Part shown: positions 1 through 9,371 of the stretch, piece by piece
Layout of the letters: every line of letters starts with the position of its first letter
How positions within the stretch are numbered: position 1 is the first letter of the stretch
DNA from: Thermoleophilia bacterium
Lineage (GTDB): Bacteria > Actinomycetota > Thermoleophilia > Gaiellales > JAICJC01
Direction of reading: 5' to 3'
Assembly (NCBI GenBank): GCA_025928435.1
Contig: JAICJM010000066.1
Coordinates: 1-18,136 of the forward strand
Length of the DNA: 18,136 bases
Made by a program: the position numbers and the translations under genes
Notes under the pieces: model-generated
Database searches by the model: none
What the model was told of the DNA's origin: nothing
The model's input: the letters and a program-made list of their open reading frames with translations, nothing else

Positions 1-1617
<1,617 letters not shown>

Positions 1618-1621
<4 letters not shown>

Positions 1622-2196
1622 TGGTCGGCCACCGAGCCGCCCGGCTGCCACAGCACGTCGGCGTGGCCGCCGTCGTTCGCGAGCCGCGCGGCGATGAAGA
1701 GCAGGTCGGAGAGCCGGTTCAGGTAGGCGAGGGCCGCCGGGTTCACGGCGTCCGCCTCGCCCAGCGCGACGGCGTGGCGCTCCGCCCGCCGGCAGATCGT
1801 GCGGGCCAGGTGAAGGGCAGCCGCCCCCGGGGTGCCGCCCGAGAGCACGAAGCTCGTCAGCGGCTCGAGCCGCGGGGTCAGCTCGTCGCAGGAGCCCTCG
1901 AGCGCCTGGACGTGCGCATCGGTGATCCGCAGCCGGGTCTTGCCGTGCCCGCGCTCGGTGTCGAGCGGCACGGACAGGTCGGCGCCGAGGTCGAACAGAT
2001 CGTTCTGGATCCGCCGCAGCAGATCCCCCAGCTCGGCGTCGAGCCCGGTCGCGATCGCGACCCCGATCGCCGCGCCGGTCTCGTCGACGGTGCCGTACGC
2101 CCAGATGCGCAGGTCGTTCTTCGACACCCGCTCGCCGTCGCCCAGCGAGGTCTGCCCGGCGTCGCCCGCGCGGGTGTAGATGCGGTCGATGCGCAC
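1618..2196 (-). CDS. pduO: PduO-type cob(I)alamin adenosyltransferase
   Basis: Transfers the 5'-deoxyadenosyl group of ATP to cob(I)alamin, making the adenosylcobalamin used by mutases. The 192-residue protein carries the PduO-family blocks: [15 protein letters not shown] near the N-terminus, [34 protein letters not shown], the nucleotide-site stretch [18 protein letters not shown] followed by CRRAER, and [15 protein letters not shown] at the C-terminus. A longer frame back to 2247 exists, but homology begins at [11 protein letters not shown], so I chose GTG 2196-2194. No Shine-Dalgarno precedes it; instead TACTCT lies six bases upstream, suggesting a leaderless transcript. The TGA overlaps the GTG of the acyl-CoA mutase, so cofactor synthesis is translationally coupled to the enzyme that uses it. 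Confidence 0.94.
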
Positions 2197-2202
2197 CCCC
2201 GG

Positions 2203-2208
2203 AGAGTA
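2203..2208 (-). promoter_or_regulatory. Candidate -10 element (TACTCT) of the adenosyltransferase-mutase operon
   Basis: On the minus strand TACTCT is followed by six bases and then the GTG start, which would place transcription initiation at the start codon itself. No convincing -35 is visible. I saw no B12 riboswitch signature between this gene and the divergent gene at 2328. The intergenic stretch holds only two small GC hairpins, 2219-2234 and 2241-2253. Confidence 0.45.
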
Positions 2209-2327
2209 ACCAACGCATCCCCCGTCCGCGGGGGCCGGTTCCCCCAATCGGGGTTTGTGAGGAGATTGTAAACGGCCGAATACCAGGCAACCACCCGCCT
2301 CCCCTCGCCTCCAAGGATCTCCCTGAC

Positions 2328-2741
2328 ATGTACGGCCTCAACCACCGCATCACCACCGACCTCGCCAATGTGACCCCGATCGGGGTACGCGCGACGGTGC
2401 TCGTGATCGACCGCGATCCTCTCACGCTCACGCTCGTCGAGCAGGCGGTCGCCGACCACTACGAGATCGTCGTCGCCATCGACGCCAGCGAGGCGCTCTC
2501 GCTCGTCGACGAGCACCGTCCCGACGTCGTCCTCGTCGACATGACGCTCGGCAACGCCGAGATCGCCATGGTGACCGTCACGCTCGCCGCCTGCGACGAG
2601 CTCGACTCGACGCCCGTGATCATGATCGACCCCGAGCAGCCCATGAACGCGATGGGCCTGCGCAAGCGCATCGACGACGCGATCCGCGTCGCCCGCCGTG
2701 TCTACCTCGGCGGCGGCCTGCGCAACCGCCTCGCCGCGTAG
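2328..2741 (+). CDS. Stand-alone receiver (CheY-like) domain protein, atypical
   Basis: A 137-residue protein whose residues 22-125 look like a response-regulator receiver. The first strand and acidic pocket are TVLVIDRDP (D28, D30), and the phosphoacceptor strand is DVVLVDMTL (D71). The fourth-strand motif reads TPVIMID where a Thr or Ser is normally found, and the conserved Lys of the fifth strand (usually a K-P pair) is absent. No output domain follows. The ATG at 2328 has AAGGA nine bases upstream, so this gene, unlike several neighbours, seems to use a ribosome-binding site. It is divergent from the adenosyltransferase. Phosphorylation competence is doubtful, and the partner kinase is unknown. 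Confidence 0.72.
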   Translation: MYGLNHRITTDLANVTPIGVRATVLVIDRDPLTLTLVEQAVADHYEIVVAIDASEALSLVDEHRPDVVLVDMTLGNAEIAMVTVTLAACDELDSTPVIMIDPEQPMNAMGLRKRIDDAIRVARRVYLGGGLRNRLAA

Positions 2742-2750
2742 CGACCCCGA

Positions 2751-2781
2751 GGGACTGTCCCCGCTGGACGGGGACAGTCCC
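2751..2781. repeat. Perfect palindromic repeat, copy 1 (GGGACTGTCCCCG arms)
   Basis: Two perfect 13-base arms, GGGACTGTCCCCG at 2751-2763 and its reverse complement at 2769-2781, flank the loop CTGGA. It sits ten bases after the stop codon of the receiver gene and directly before the MFS transporter's candidate -10. There is no U-tract, so it is not a typical intrinsic terminator, though it could block readthrough or stabilise a 3' end. A nearly identical palindrome lies inside trpF at 11318-11349, so this is a dispersed repeat rather than a one-off hairpin. Confidence 0.85.
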
Positions 2782-2782
2782 C

Positions 2783-2788
2783 TAGGCT
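2783..2788 (+). promoter_or_regulatory. Candidate -10 element (TAGGCT) of the MFS transporter gene
   Basis: TAGGCT begins immediately after the palindrome and ends eight bases before the ATG at 2797, compatible with a near-leaderless transcript. The -35 position would fall inside the palindrome, and no good -35 hexamer is visible. The call rests on the pattern shared with other starts in this window. Confidence 0.3.
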
Positions 2789-2796
2789 GCTTGCCC

Positions 2797-4017
2797 ATGG
2801 GCAGGCAGCGCACCATCCTCGTTCTCGCGATCGCGTCGCAGGCCGCCTATTCCCTGATCTCGTTCGGGCTGCCGGCCATCGCCCTGGAGATCCGTGACCG
2901 GCTCGACGTGGGCGTGGCCGGGTTCGGCGCCGTCTACGCCGCCGTCAGCCTCGGGTCGGCGATCGCCCTCATCCCGGCCGGGATGCTGGTCGACCGGCTG
3001 GGGGCGCGCGAGGTGCTCGTGATCGGCGGCGTCGTGAACGGCCTGGGCACGCTGGCGGCGGCCGGCCAGACGAACCCCTACGCCTTCTCGGCGGCACTGC
3101 TCGTGGCCGGGATCGGCGGGTCGGCGGTGCCCGTGGCAGGCATGTCGTCGCTGATGCGGGCGTTCGCGCCCGAGAAGCGCGGCTCCGTGATGGGCTGGCG
3201 GCAGCTGGCGGTGCCGCTCGGAGGCACGATCGGGGCGATCATGCTGCCGCTGCTGACCGACGCGCGCGGCGTCCCGCTCGCGATGATCGTCTGCGCCGTC
3301 GCCGTGACGGTCACGTCGGTCGCATTCGGCCTGCTGGTCGACCACCCGCGCGCCGACGGGGCGGTCGAGGGCCGCACCGGCCTGCGGGGCGTCTTCCGCG
3401 TCCCCGGGATCAAGCCCGCGCTGACCGTCGCCTTCGTCTACATCATCGGCCTGACCTCGGTGCTCACGTACTACATCCCGGCCGTGCGCGCCGAGGGCCT
3501 CACCCGCTCGCAGGCGGCGATCGGGTTCACGCTCGTGAACATCGTCGCCGGGATCTCGCGGCCGGTCTGGGGCCGGCTGGCCGACCGCGGCGGCGGCACC
3601 CGGCGCACGCGCACGCTGCGTGAGACCGGGATCGTCGGCGCCGTGGCCGCGATCCTCATGCTGCCCGCCCTGCACGCCGGCGTGATCGCCGCGCTGGCGG
3701 TGACCGCGGTGCTGGCCTTCGGCGTCTTCGGCTTCAACGGCCTCGTCTACCTGCTCGTCGGTGAGCTGGGCGGTTCCGCCCGCTCGGGTGTCGCCGTGGG
3801 CGTGGCCTCGACGGTGATCTTCGGCGCGGGCGCGATCATCGCCCCGGTCGCGGGGCTCGCGGTCGAGAACCTCGGCTACGGCGCGCTCTGGGCGATGACG
3901 GCAGCCGCCGGCGCGGGCGGCGCGACAATCGCCTGGCGCTGGCTGCCGCGGCCGGCGCGCACGGCGACGGCCGGCGGCGGGCTCGTGGCCCGCGCGCCGG
4001 GCTGTCCCAACCCATGA
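2797..4017 (+). CDS. Major facilitator superfamily (MFS) transporter
   Basis: A 406-residue integral membrane protein with about twelve hydrophobic segments, the usual size and layout of an MFS secondary transporter. The loop after the second segment reads GMLVDRLGAREVLVIGG, matching MFS signature motif A (G-x-L-a-D-r-x-G-r). The equivalent loop of the second half is GRLADRGGGTRRTRTL. A central hydrophilic stretch (DHPRADGAVEGRTGLRG) separates the two halves. The open frame extends upstream to 2698, but that part is encoded by the palindrome and the previous gene's 3' end, so I chose ATG 2797, just before GRQRTILVLAIAS. Substrate cannot be deduced. The stop lies one base from the stop of the convergent lipoprotein gene. 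Confidence 0.88.
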   Translation: MGRQRTILVLAIASQAAYSLISFGLPAIALEIRDRLDVGVAGFGAVYAAVSLGSAIALIPAGMLVDRLGAREVLVIGGVVNGLGTLAAAGQTNPYAFSAALLVAGIGGSAVPVAGMSSLMRAFAPEKRGSVMGWRQLAVPLGGTIGAIMLPLLTDARGVPLAMIVCAVAVTVTSVAFGLLVDHPRADGAVEGRTGLRGVFRVPGIKPALTVAFVYIIGLTSVLTYYIPAVRAEGLTRSQAAIGFTLVNIVAGISRPVWGRLADRGGGTRRTRTLRETGIVGAVAAILMLPALHAGVIAALAVTAVLAFGVFGFNGLVYLLVGELGGSARSGVAVGVASTVIFGAGAIIAPVAGLAVENLGYGALWAMTAAAGAGGATIAWRWLPRPARTATAGGGLVARAPGCPNP

Positions 4018-4018
4018 G

Positions 4019-4444
4019 CTAGAGCGGCATCGCGCAGTCGCGGCAGGCGATCAGCTTCACCGAGTGCCCGGGCGTCGTCCAGTGGCCGATCGTCATGCCG
4101 TGGGCCCCGTAGGCGAAGACGAAGTAGCGCTTGCCCGGGCGCAGGCCCTTGAACCGGAAGTGGCCCTGCGCGTCGGTCCTCGCGGTGGCGACCGGCTTGG
4201 GCGGATCGGCCGCGATCGGGCCGCCGGCGTGGACGGCCTGCAGATACAGGCCGACCTTCACGCCGGGGAGGATGGTGGCCCCCTGCGTGTGCTCGGTGCT
4301 GTCGCTCTGGACGACGGTGCCCGTGACGGAGCCGTTCGCCCGGCTCGTGGAGGAATCGCCGCCGCCGGTCGCCTGGCCGCAGGCCGACAGGGCCAGCGCC
4401 GCGATGAGGACGAGCGCCGGCGTGATGTTGATGCGAACGTGCAT
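4019..4444 (-). CDS. Small lipoprotein with carboxypeptidase-regulatory-like (CnaB-type) beta domain
   Basis: A 141-residue exported protein. Residues 1-21 form a lipoprotein signal peptide (Arg at position 4, hydrophobic core ALVLIAALAL) ending in the lipobox LSAC, so Cys22 would be lipidated and anchored outside the membrane. A Gly/Ser-rich linker leads to a beta-sandwich-like domain with VTGTVV, the segment TARTDAQGHFRFKGLRPGKRYFVFAYG and a final SVKLIAC. The pattern T-D-x-x-G-x-F-x-F-x-x-L-x-P-G-x-Y is typical of carboxypeptidase regulatory-like domains. It lies 31 bases after the methyltransferase stop and may be co-transcribed. The C-terminal CRDC pair could form a disulfide. Specific role unknown. 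Confidence 0.78.
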   Translation of the reverse strand: MHVRINITPALVLIAALALSACGQATGGGDSSTSRANGSVTGTVVQSDSTEHTQGATILPGVKVGLYLQAVHAGGPIAADPPKPVATARTDAQGHFRFKGLRPGKRYFVFAYGAHGMTIGHWTTPGHSVKLIACRDCAMPL

Positions 4445-4475
4445 ACCCGTTAGTCGGGCGGAGCGGCGAAAAAGT

Positions 4476-5264
4476 TCACCGGCCGGGACGGCGGGCGACC
4501 ACGATCATCCGCCGGCTGTCGACGGCGTACTCCGAGCCCTGATAATCGCCGAATGCCCGGTCGACCTGGAACCCAACCGAGGTGAGCATGCGGACGAGCT
4601 CGACCAGCGTGTAGGCGCGGGTCGCGAACGCCATCTCGATCCGCTCACCCGTGGGCTCCAGCAGCACCCAACCGGACTGCATCCTCCCCGTCCAGGGGTC
4701 GAACGAGCGCTCCTCGAGCAGCATGCGCCCGTCGCCGAGCTCGTGCCACGAGCGCGGCTCGAACCGGCGCACGACGGCGTACAGGTTGACCGTCTCGAGC
4801 ACGAATGAACCGCCCGGGCGCAGCGCCCGGTAGGCCCGCTCGAGCACGAGCCGGTCCTCCGCCTCGCTCTCGAAGTAGCCGAACGACGTCCACAGGTTGA
4901 GGACGGCGTCGAACTCCTCGCGGAACTGGATCTCGCGCATGTCGATCCGGCGCAGGTCGACCTTGACGCCGGCCTCGCGCGCGGCCCAGTAGGCCCGCTC
5001 GAGCGGCTCCTCGTTCAGGTCGACGCCGACGACCCGCAGACCGCGGCGGGCGAGCTCGACGCTGTGGCGGCCGTGGCCGCACGGCAGATCGAGGACGGTC
5101 TGCCCCGCCTGCAGCCCCAGCTCGTCGACGAGGAAGTCGACCTCGGCGGCGCTCTTCTCGGGCGGGTGCGTCTGGCTCGAGATCGTGAGCCAGTTCTCGT
5201 CGAAGAAGGTCTCGTACCAGTGCGGTTCCACCTCCGCACCTGCGGCGACGACGTCAGTTGCCAT
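4476..5264 (-). CDS. Class I SAM-dependent methyltransferase
   Basis: A 262-residue Rossmann-fold methyltransferase. Motif I, the SAM-binding glycine loop, is [12 protein letters not shown] (residues 57-68); the acidic end of strand 2 is VVGVDLNEE (D82), and LRRIDMREI follows. Later blocks are [14 protein letters not shown] and [14 protein letters not shown]. The extended start at 5387 would read through the dehydrogenase gene; ATG 5264 is chosen because homology-like sequence follows directly and AGGGG sits 11 bases upstream. It overlaps the 3' end of the dehydrogenase by 11 bases, so it is translationally coupled to the thiolase/dehydrogenase genes. The acceptor substrate cannot be read from sequence. 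Confidence 0.88.
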   Translation of the reverse strand: MATDVVAAGAEVEPHWYETFFDENWLTISSQTHPPEKSAAEVDFLVDELGLQAGQTVLDLPCGHGRHSVELARRGLRVVGVDLNEEPLERAYWAAREAGVKVDLRRIDMREIQFREEFDAVLNLWTSFGYFESEAEDRLVLERAYRALRPGGSFVLETVNLYAVVRRFEPRSWHELGDGRMLLEERSFDPWTGRMQSGWVLLEPTGERIEMAFATRAYTLVELVRMLTSVGFQVDRAFGDYQGSEYAVDSRRMIVVARRPGR

Positions 5265-6096
5265 AGTCGTAGAAGCCCCTTCCGCTCTTGCGGCCCAGCC
5301 GGCCCGCCTGCACATAGCTTCGCAGAAGCGGGCACGGGCGGTACTTGTCGTCGCCGAGGCCGTGGTGCAGGACCTCCATGATCGCAAGGCACGTGTCGAG
5401 CCCGATCAGGTCTGCGAGCCGCAGCGGCCCCATGGGATGGTTCATCCCGAGGCGCATGACGGTGTCGATCGAGTCGCGGTCGCCGACGCCCTCCATCAGG
5501 CAGTAGACCGCCTCGTTGATCATCGGCACGAGGATGCGATTGGAGATGAAGCCGGGGTGGTCGTGGGCCTCGGCGACGGTCTTCCCCATGCGCTCGGCGG
5601 CGGCGCGGACGGAGGCCGCGGTCTCGTCCGACGTGTCCAGGCCGCGGATCAGCTCCACGAGCGGCATGAGCGGCACCGGGTTCATGAAGTGCATGCCCAC
5701 GACCCGGTCCGGCCGCGACGTGACCGCCGCAAGCCGGGTGATCGGGATCGAGCTCGTGTTGCTCGCGAGGATCGCCCGGGGGCCGGCCGCCTCGTCGAGC
5801 GCCTGGAAGATGCGCTCCTTGAGCGCGACGTCCTCGGTCGCGGCCTCGATGGCGATGTCGGCCTCCACCGCCTCGGTCGCCGGCGTGATCCGGCCCACGG
5901 CCGCCTCCGCGTTCTCCGCCTCGACGCTGCCCTTCTCGACCAGCTTGGCCAGGGAGTGCTCGATGCCGCTGCGGGCGCGGTCGAGCTGGTCGCGGGACAC
6001 GTCGACGAGCGTGACGTCGTACCCGGCCACGGCGGCCACCTGCGCGATGCCGGAGCCCATCTGGCCCGCCCCGACGACGCAGATGCGCTCGCTCAC
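5254..6096 (-). CDS. hbd: 3-hydroxybutyryl-CoA dehydrogenase
   Basis: NAD(P)-dependent oxidoreductase interconverting 3-hydroxyacyl-CoA and acetoacyl-CoA. The 280-residue length is that of stand-alone short-chain enzymes. The N-terminal Rossmann domain has [13 protein letters not shown] (dinucleotide loop, residues 7-19) and VDVS after strand 2. The active site shows ASNTSS (S115) and [15 protein letters not shown], with the catalytic pair H136 and E148. The C-terminal helical domain contains [20 protein letters not shown] and the closing [12 protein letters not shown]. The GTG start at 6096-6094 overlaps the thiolase TGA. Being coupled to a thiolase, it likely works on acetoacetyl-CoA/3-hydroxybutyryl-CoA, either in beta-oxidation or in the polyhydroxybutyrate or butyrate direction; context does not settle the direction. 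Confidence 0.95.
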   Translation of the reverse strand: MSERICVVGAGQMGSGIAQVAAVAGYDVTLVDVSRDQLDRARSGIEHSLAKLVEKGSVEAENAEAAVGRITPATEAVEADIAIEAATEDVALKERIFQALDEAAGPRAILASNTSSIPITRLAAVTSRPDRVVGMHFMNPVPLMPLVELIRGLDTSDETAASVRAAAERMGKTVAEAHDHPGFISNRILVPMINEAVYCLMEGVGDRDSIDTVMRLGMNHPMGPLRLADLIGLDTCLAIMEVLHHGLGDDKYRPCPLLRSYVQAGRLGRKSGRGFYDYGN

Positions 6097-7277
6097 GCCG
6101 GCAGCACCTCGAGCACCGTCGCGTCGCCCTGCGCGGCGCCCGAGCAGATCGCGGCGACGCCGATCCCGCCGCCGCGGCGGCGCAGCTCGTGCACGAGGGT
6201 GCCGAGCAGCCGCGCGCCGGAGGCGCCGATGGGATGGCCGAGGGCCACCGCCCCGCCGTTCACGTTCACGCGGCCGGGGTCGATATCGAGCAGCTTCACG
6301 GTATTCAGGGCGACCGAGCAGAAGGCCTCGTTGACCTCGAGCAGGTCGATGTCCGAGACCGACATCCCCGCCTTGTCGAGCGCCAGCCTGGTCGCGGCGG
6401 ACGGCGTGCGCACCAGATAGGCGAAGTCGTCGGCGACGTAGCCCGACGAGCGGATGATCGCGAGCGGCTTCAGTCCGCGGTCGCGGGCCCAGTCCTCGGA
6501 GGCGAGCACGAGCGCCGCGGCGCCGTCGTTCACGCCCGGGGCGTTCCCGGCGGTGGTCGAGCCGTCCTTCGAGTAGACGGGCGGCAGGGCCGCCAGCCGC
6601 TCGGCGGAGGTGTCGCGGCGCGGGCCCTCGTCGGTGTCGACCACCGTGTCGCCGCGGCGCCCGGGAATCGTCACGGGCACGATCTCGTCCCCGAAGCGGC
6701 CGGCGTCGATGGCCTCGATCGCCCGCTCGTGGCTGCGCAGCGCCCAGGCGTCCTGCTGCTCGCGCGTGACCCCGATCTCGGCCGAGACCTGCGAGTTCTG
6801 CTCGGCCATGATCAGCCCGTCGAAGGTGCAGGTGAGGCCGTCGAAGGTCATCGAGTCGACCAGCGTGCCGTCCCCGAACTTGTACCCGAAGCGGCCCTTC
6901 TCGAGCAGGTAGGGCGCGTTCGACATGCTCTCCATGCCGCCGGCCAGGATGACGTCGTGGTCGCCGGCCCGGATCATCACGTCCGCCAGGGTGGCGGCCC
7001 GCATCCCGGAGGCGCAGACCTTGTTGATCGTCTCGGAGCCGACGCCGGGGCCGAGGCCGACCCCGACCGACACCTGCCGCGACGGGATCTGGCCCGATCC
7101 GGCCTGGAGCACCTGCCCCATGACGACGTAGCCCACGTCGGCGCGCTCGACGCCGGAGCGCTCGAGTGCCGCCGAACCGGCGGCGATGCCGAGCTGCGGC
7201 GCGGACAGCGGGGCGAGGCCCCCTCCGAGCCTGCCGAAGGGCGTGCGGGCGGTGCCGAGGACGACGGTGCGCGGCAA
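6093..7277 (-). CDS. Acetyl-CoA C-acetyltransferase (thiolase)
   Basis: Thiolase of 394 residues, the normal family length. The nucleophile is C88 in [11 protein letters not shown]; the second site has H348 in [15 protein letters not shown] and C378 in [11 protein letters not shown], the catalytic triad of acetoacetyl-CoA thiolases at nearly canonical numbering. The frame is open back to 7475, but upstream sequence does not resemble thiolase. The best start is TTG at 7277-7275, because AAAGGA lies six bases upstream and the protein then begins [15 protein letters not shown] as expected. It heads the thiolase-dehydrogenase-methyltransferase operon and is divergent from the trp operon. Biosynthetic versus degradative use is not decidable from sequence. 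Confidence 0.95.
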   Translation of the reverse strand: MPRTVVLGTARTPFGRLGGGLAPLSAPQLGIAAGSAALERSGVERADVGYVVMGQVLQAGSGQIPSRQVSVGVGLGPGVGSETINKVCASGMRAATLADVMIRAGDHDVILAGGMESMSNAPYLLEKGRFGYKFGDGTLVDSMTFDGLTCTFDGLIMAEQNSQVSAEIGVTREQQDAWALRSHERAIEAIDAGRFGDEIVPVTIPGRRGDTVVDTDEGPRRDTSAERLAALPPVYSKDGSTTAGNAPGVNDGAAALVLASEDWARDRGLKPLAIIRSSGYVADDFAYLVRTPSAATRLALDKAGMSVSDIDLLEVNEAFCSVALNTVKLLDIDPGRVNVNGGAVALGHPIGASGARLLGTLVHELRRRGGGIGVAAICSGAAQGDATVLEVLPA

Positions 7278-7294
7278 ATGGCATCCTTTCCGAC

Positions 7295-7324
7295 TTGACG
7301 AAGGGGGCGGCGATGCAGCATAGT
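7295..7324 (+). promoter_or_regulatory. Promoter of the trp operon (TTGACG - 18 bp - CATAGT)
   Basis: A strong -35 hexamer, TTGACG at 7295-7300, and a -10 hexamer, CATAGT at 7319-7324, are separated by 18 bases. Transcription would begin around 7331-7335, at or within a few bases of the leader-peptide ATG. The same CATAGT hexamer occurs in the promoter of the RHH operon near 17224. The promoter lies between the divergent thiolase and the trp genes. Confidence 0.7.
7317..7322 (-). promoter_or_regulatory. Candidate -10 (TATGCT) of the thiolase operon, overlapping the trp -10
   Basis: On the minus strand TATGCT fits the actinobacterial TAnnnT pattern and would give a leader of roughly 30 bases carrying the AAAGGA ribosome-binding site of the thiolase TTG start. 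It shares four base pairs with the CATAGT -10 of the trp promoter on the other strand. No clear -35 is seen, so confidence is modest. Confidence 0.35.
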
Positions 7325-7334
7325 CCGGGCCGAA

Positions 7335-7388
7335 ATGACGACCGGCGGACACTGGTGGTGGCGACGCGAGCGAGGTGCGGCCCGCTAG
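7335..7388 (+). CDS. trpL: trp operon leader peptide (three consecutive Trp codons)
   Basis: A 17-codon reading frame, ATG 7335 to TAG 7386-7388, encoding [17 protein letters not shown]. Three tandem TGG codons at 7353-7361 mark it as an attenuation sensor: when charged tRNA-Trp is scarce, ribosomes should stall there. It lies between the trp promoter and an intrinsic terminator (7419-7449) that directly precedes trpE. Streptomyces trp leaders similarly have runs of Trp codons. There is no ribosome-binding site, and the promoter position suggests the leader is translated from a leaderless or nearly leaderless RNA. GUGGCG at 7358-7363, within the Trp codons, is complementary to CGCCAC at 7392-7397, a plausible 1:2 pairing. 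Confidence 0.85.
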   Translation: MTTGGHWWWRRERGAAR

Positions 7389-7418
7389 CTCCGCCACGGC
7401 ATCCGCGCTTCGCAATCG

Positions 7419-7449
7419 GCCTCTCCGCCCACCGGCGGGAGGCTTTTTT
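7419..7449 (+). terminator. Intrinsic terminator / trp attenuator hairpin
   Basis: The arms GCCTC plus CCGCC (7419-7429, one bulged T) and GGCGG plus GAGGC (7434-7443) enclose the loop CACC, and six T residues follow at 7444-7449. This is a textbook intrinsic terminator placed six bases before the trpE ATG and 30 bases after the leader-peptide stop. Its 3' arm also contains GGGAGG, the only Shine-Dalgarno-like sequence for trpE (13 bases before ATG), so the hairpin would both stop transcription and sequester the ribosome site. Partial complements to the 5' arm exist upstream (for example 7374-7380), but I could not assign a unique antiterminator by eye. Confidence 0.85.
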
Positions 7450-7455
7450 GTTGGC

Positions 7456-8783
7456 ATGAACGACGATCTGGACATCCGCGAGCTGCCCGCCGACCTGATG
7501 ACGCCGGTCGGCGCGTACCTGCGCCTGCGCGAGTCGCTGGGCGCCCCCGCCTTCCTGCTCGAGTCGGTCGAACGGGGCGAGCAGGTGGGCCGCTACTCGT
7601 TCCTGGGGGCAGGGCTCCCGGCCGTCGAGTCGCTGGCCGAGGCCGCCGCCTTCGCCGCGAGCCGGCCCGGCCCGGGAGCGGGCCGTCCGCCCTTCGCCGG
7701 CGGCGCGGTCGGCTACCTCAGCTACGACTGGGTGGCGGAGCTCGAGCCGGTGCCGCTCCCGGCCGCGAACGGCGCGGACGCCGGCCTGCCGACGATGCGC
7801 TTTCTGCTCGCCTCGACGGCCGTCGCGTTCGACCACGTGCGCCGCACCGTGACCGTGACCGGGCCGCGGGCCGAGGTGGAGCGGGTGGCGGCGGCCCTCG
7901 ACGGCGCCGCGTCCGCCCCTCCGGCGGCGCCGGTCGCGGCCGGATCCGCCGAGGCCGAGATGACCCGGGACGGCTTCGTGGCCGCGGTGCTGCGGGCGAA
8001 GGAGCACATCGCGGCCGGTGACGCGTTCCAGATCGTGCCGTCCCAGCGCGTGCGCCGCCGCACCCAGGCCTCGCCCTTCGCCATCTACCGCGCCCTGCGC
8101 ACCGTGAACCCCTCGCCGTACATGTTCCTGCTCGACATGGGCGAGTTCCAGCTCATCGGCTCCTCGCCGGAGACGCACGTGCGACTCGGCACCGACGGCA
8201 CCTGCGAGCTGCGGCCGATCGCGGGCACCCGCCCGCGCGGCGCCGACGCGGCCGAGGACGAGGCGCTCGCCGCCGAGCTGATGGCGTCGGAGAAGGAGCG
8301 GGCCGAGCACGTCATGCTGGTCGACCTGGCCCGCAACGATCTCGGCCGCGTGTGCGTGCCCGGGACGGTGCGGCTCGAGCGCTACATGGACGTCGAGCGC
8401 TACTCGCACGTCATGCACATCGTCTCGCGCGTGTTCGGCCGGATCGCGGACGGGCGCGACGCGGTCGACCTCCTGCGTGCCACGTTCCCGGCCGGAACGG
8501 TGTCGGGCGCGCCGAAGGTGCGGGCGATGCAGATCATCTCCGAGCTCGAGGGCCGCCGCCGCGGCGCCTACGCCGGCGCCGTCGGCTACCTCGGCTTCGG
8601 CGGTGACATGGACACCTGCATCGCCCTGCGCACGATGGTGTTGCGCGACGGGATCGCCTACCTCCAGTCCGGCGGCGGCGTCGTGGCCGACTCCGACCCG
8701 GGTGAGGAGTACCAGGAGGCGATGAACAAGGTGGCGGCGCTGGCCGCCGCGATCGACCGGGCCGAGACGGGGGCGTACGGGCG

Positions 8784-8787
<4 letters not shown>
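7456..8787 (+). CDS. trpE: Anthranilate synthase component I
   Basis: Converts chorismate to anthranilate using ammonia delivered by TrpG, the first step of tryptophan synthesis. The 443-residue protein has the feedback-site motif LLES (residues 34-37) in [19 protein letters not shown] and [10 protein letters not shown]. Chorismate-binding blocks follow: [21 protein letters not shown] [69 protein letters not shown] and [12 protein letters not shown]. It is somewhat shorter than many TrpE proteins. The ATG at 7456 lies just after the attenuator T-tract; an in-frame extension upstream is antiterminator leader sequence. PabB (aminodeoxychorismate synthase) is a close relative, but the Trp-rich leader and the gene order decide for TrpE. 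TGA overlaps the trpG ATG. Confidence 0.96.

Positions 8788-9367
<580 letters not shown>

Positions 9368-9371
<4 letters not shown>

Noticed and set aside
2197..2327. Possible cobalamin riboswitch before the adenosyltransferase
   Set aside because: I found no B12-box-like conserved core, the gap is short, and the gene's -10 sits six bases before its start. Only two small GC hairpins are present.
7278..7455. T-box or TRAP-type control of the trp operon
   Set aside because: No T-box consensus and no spaced GAG/UAG repeats are visible; the Trp-codon leader plus terminator explains the region better.
5254..8418. A 1054-codon open frame on the minus strand
   Set aside because: Only its last 280 codons (from GTG 6096) are a real gene, the dehydrogenase. 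The rest is Arg/His/Gly-rich shadow sequence opposite trpE and out of frame with the thiolase, a normal result of very high GC.
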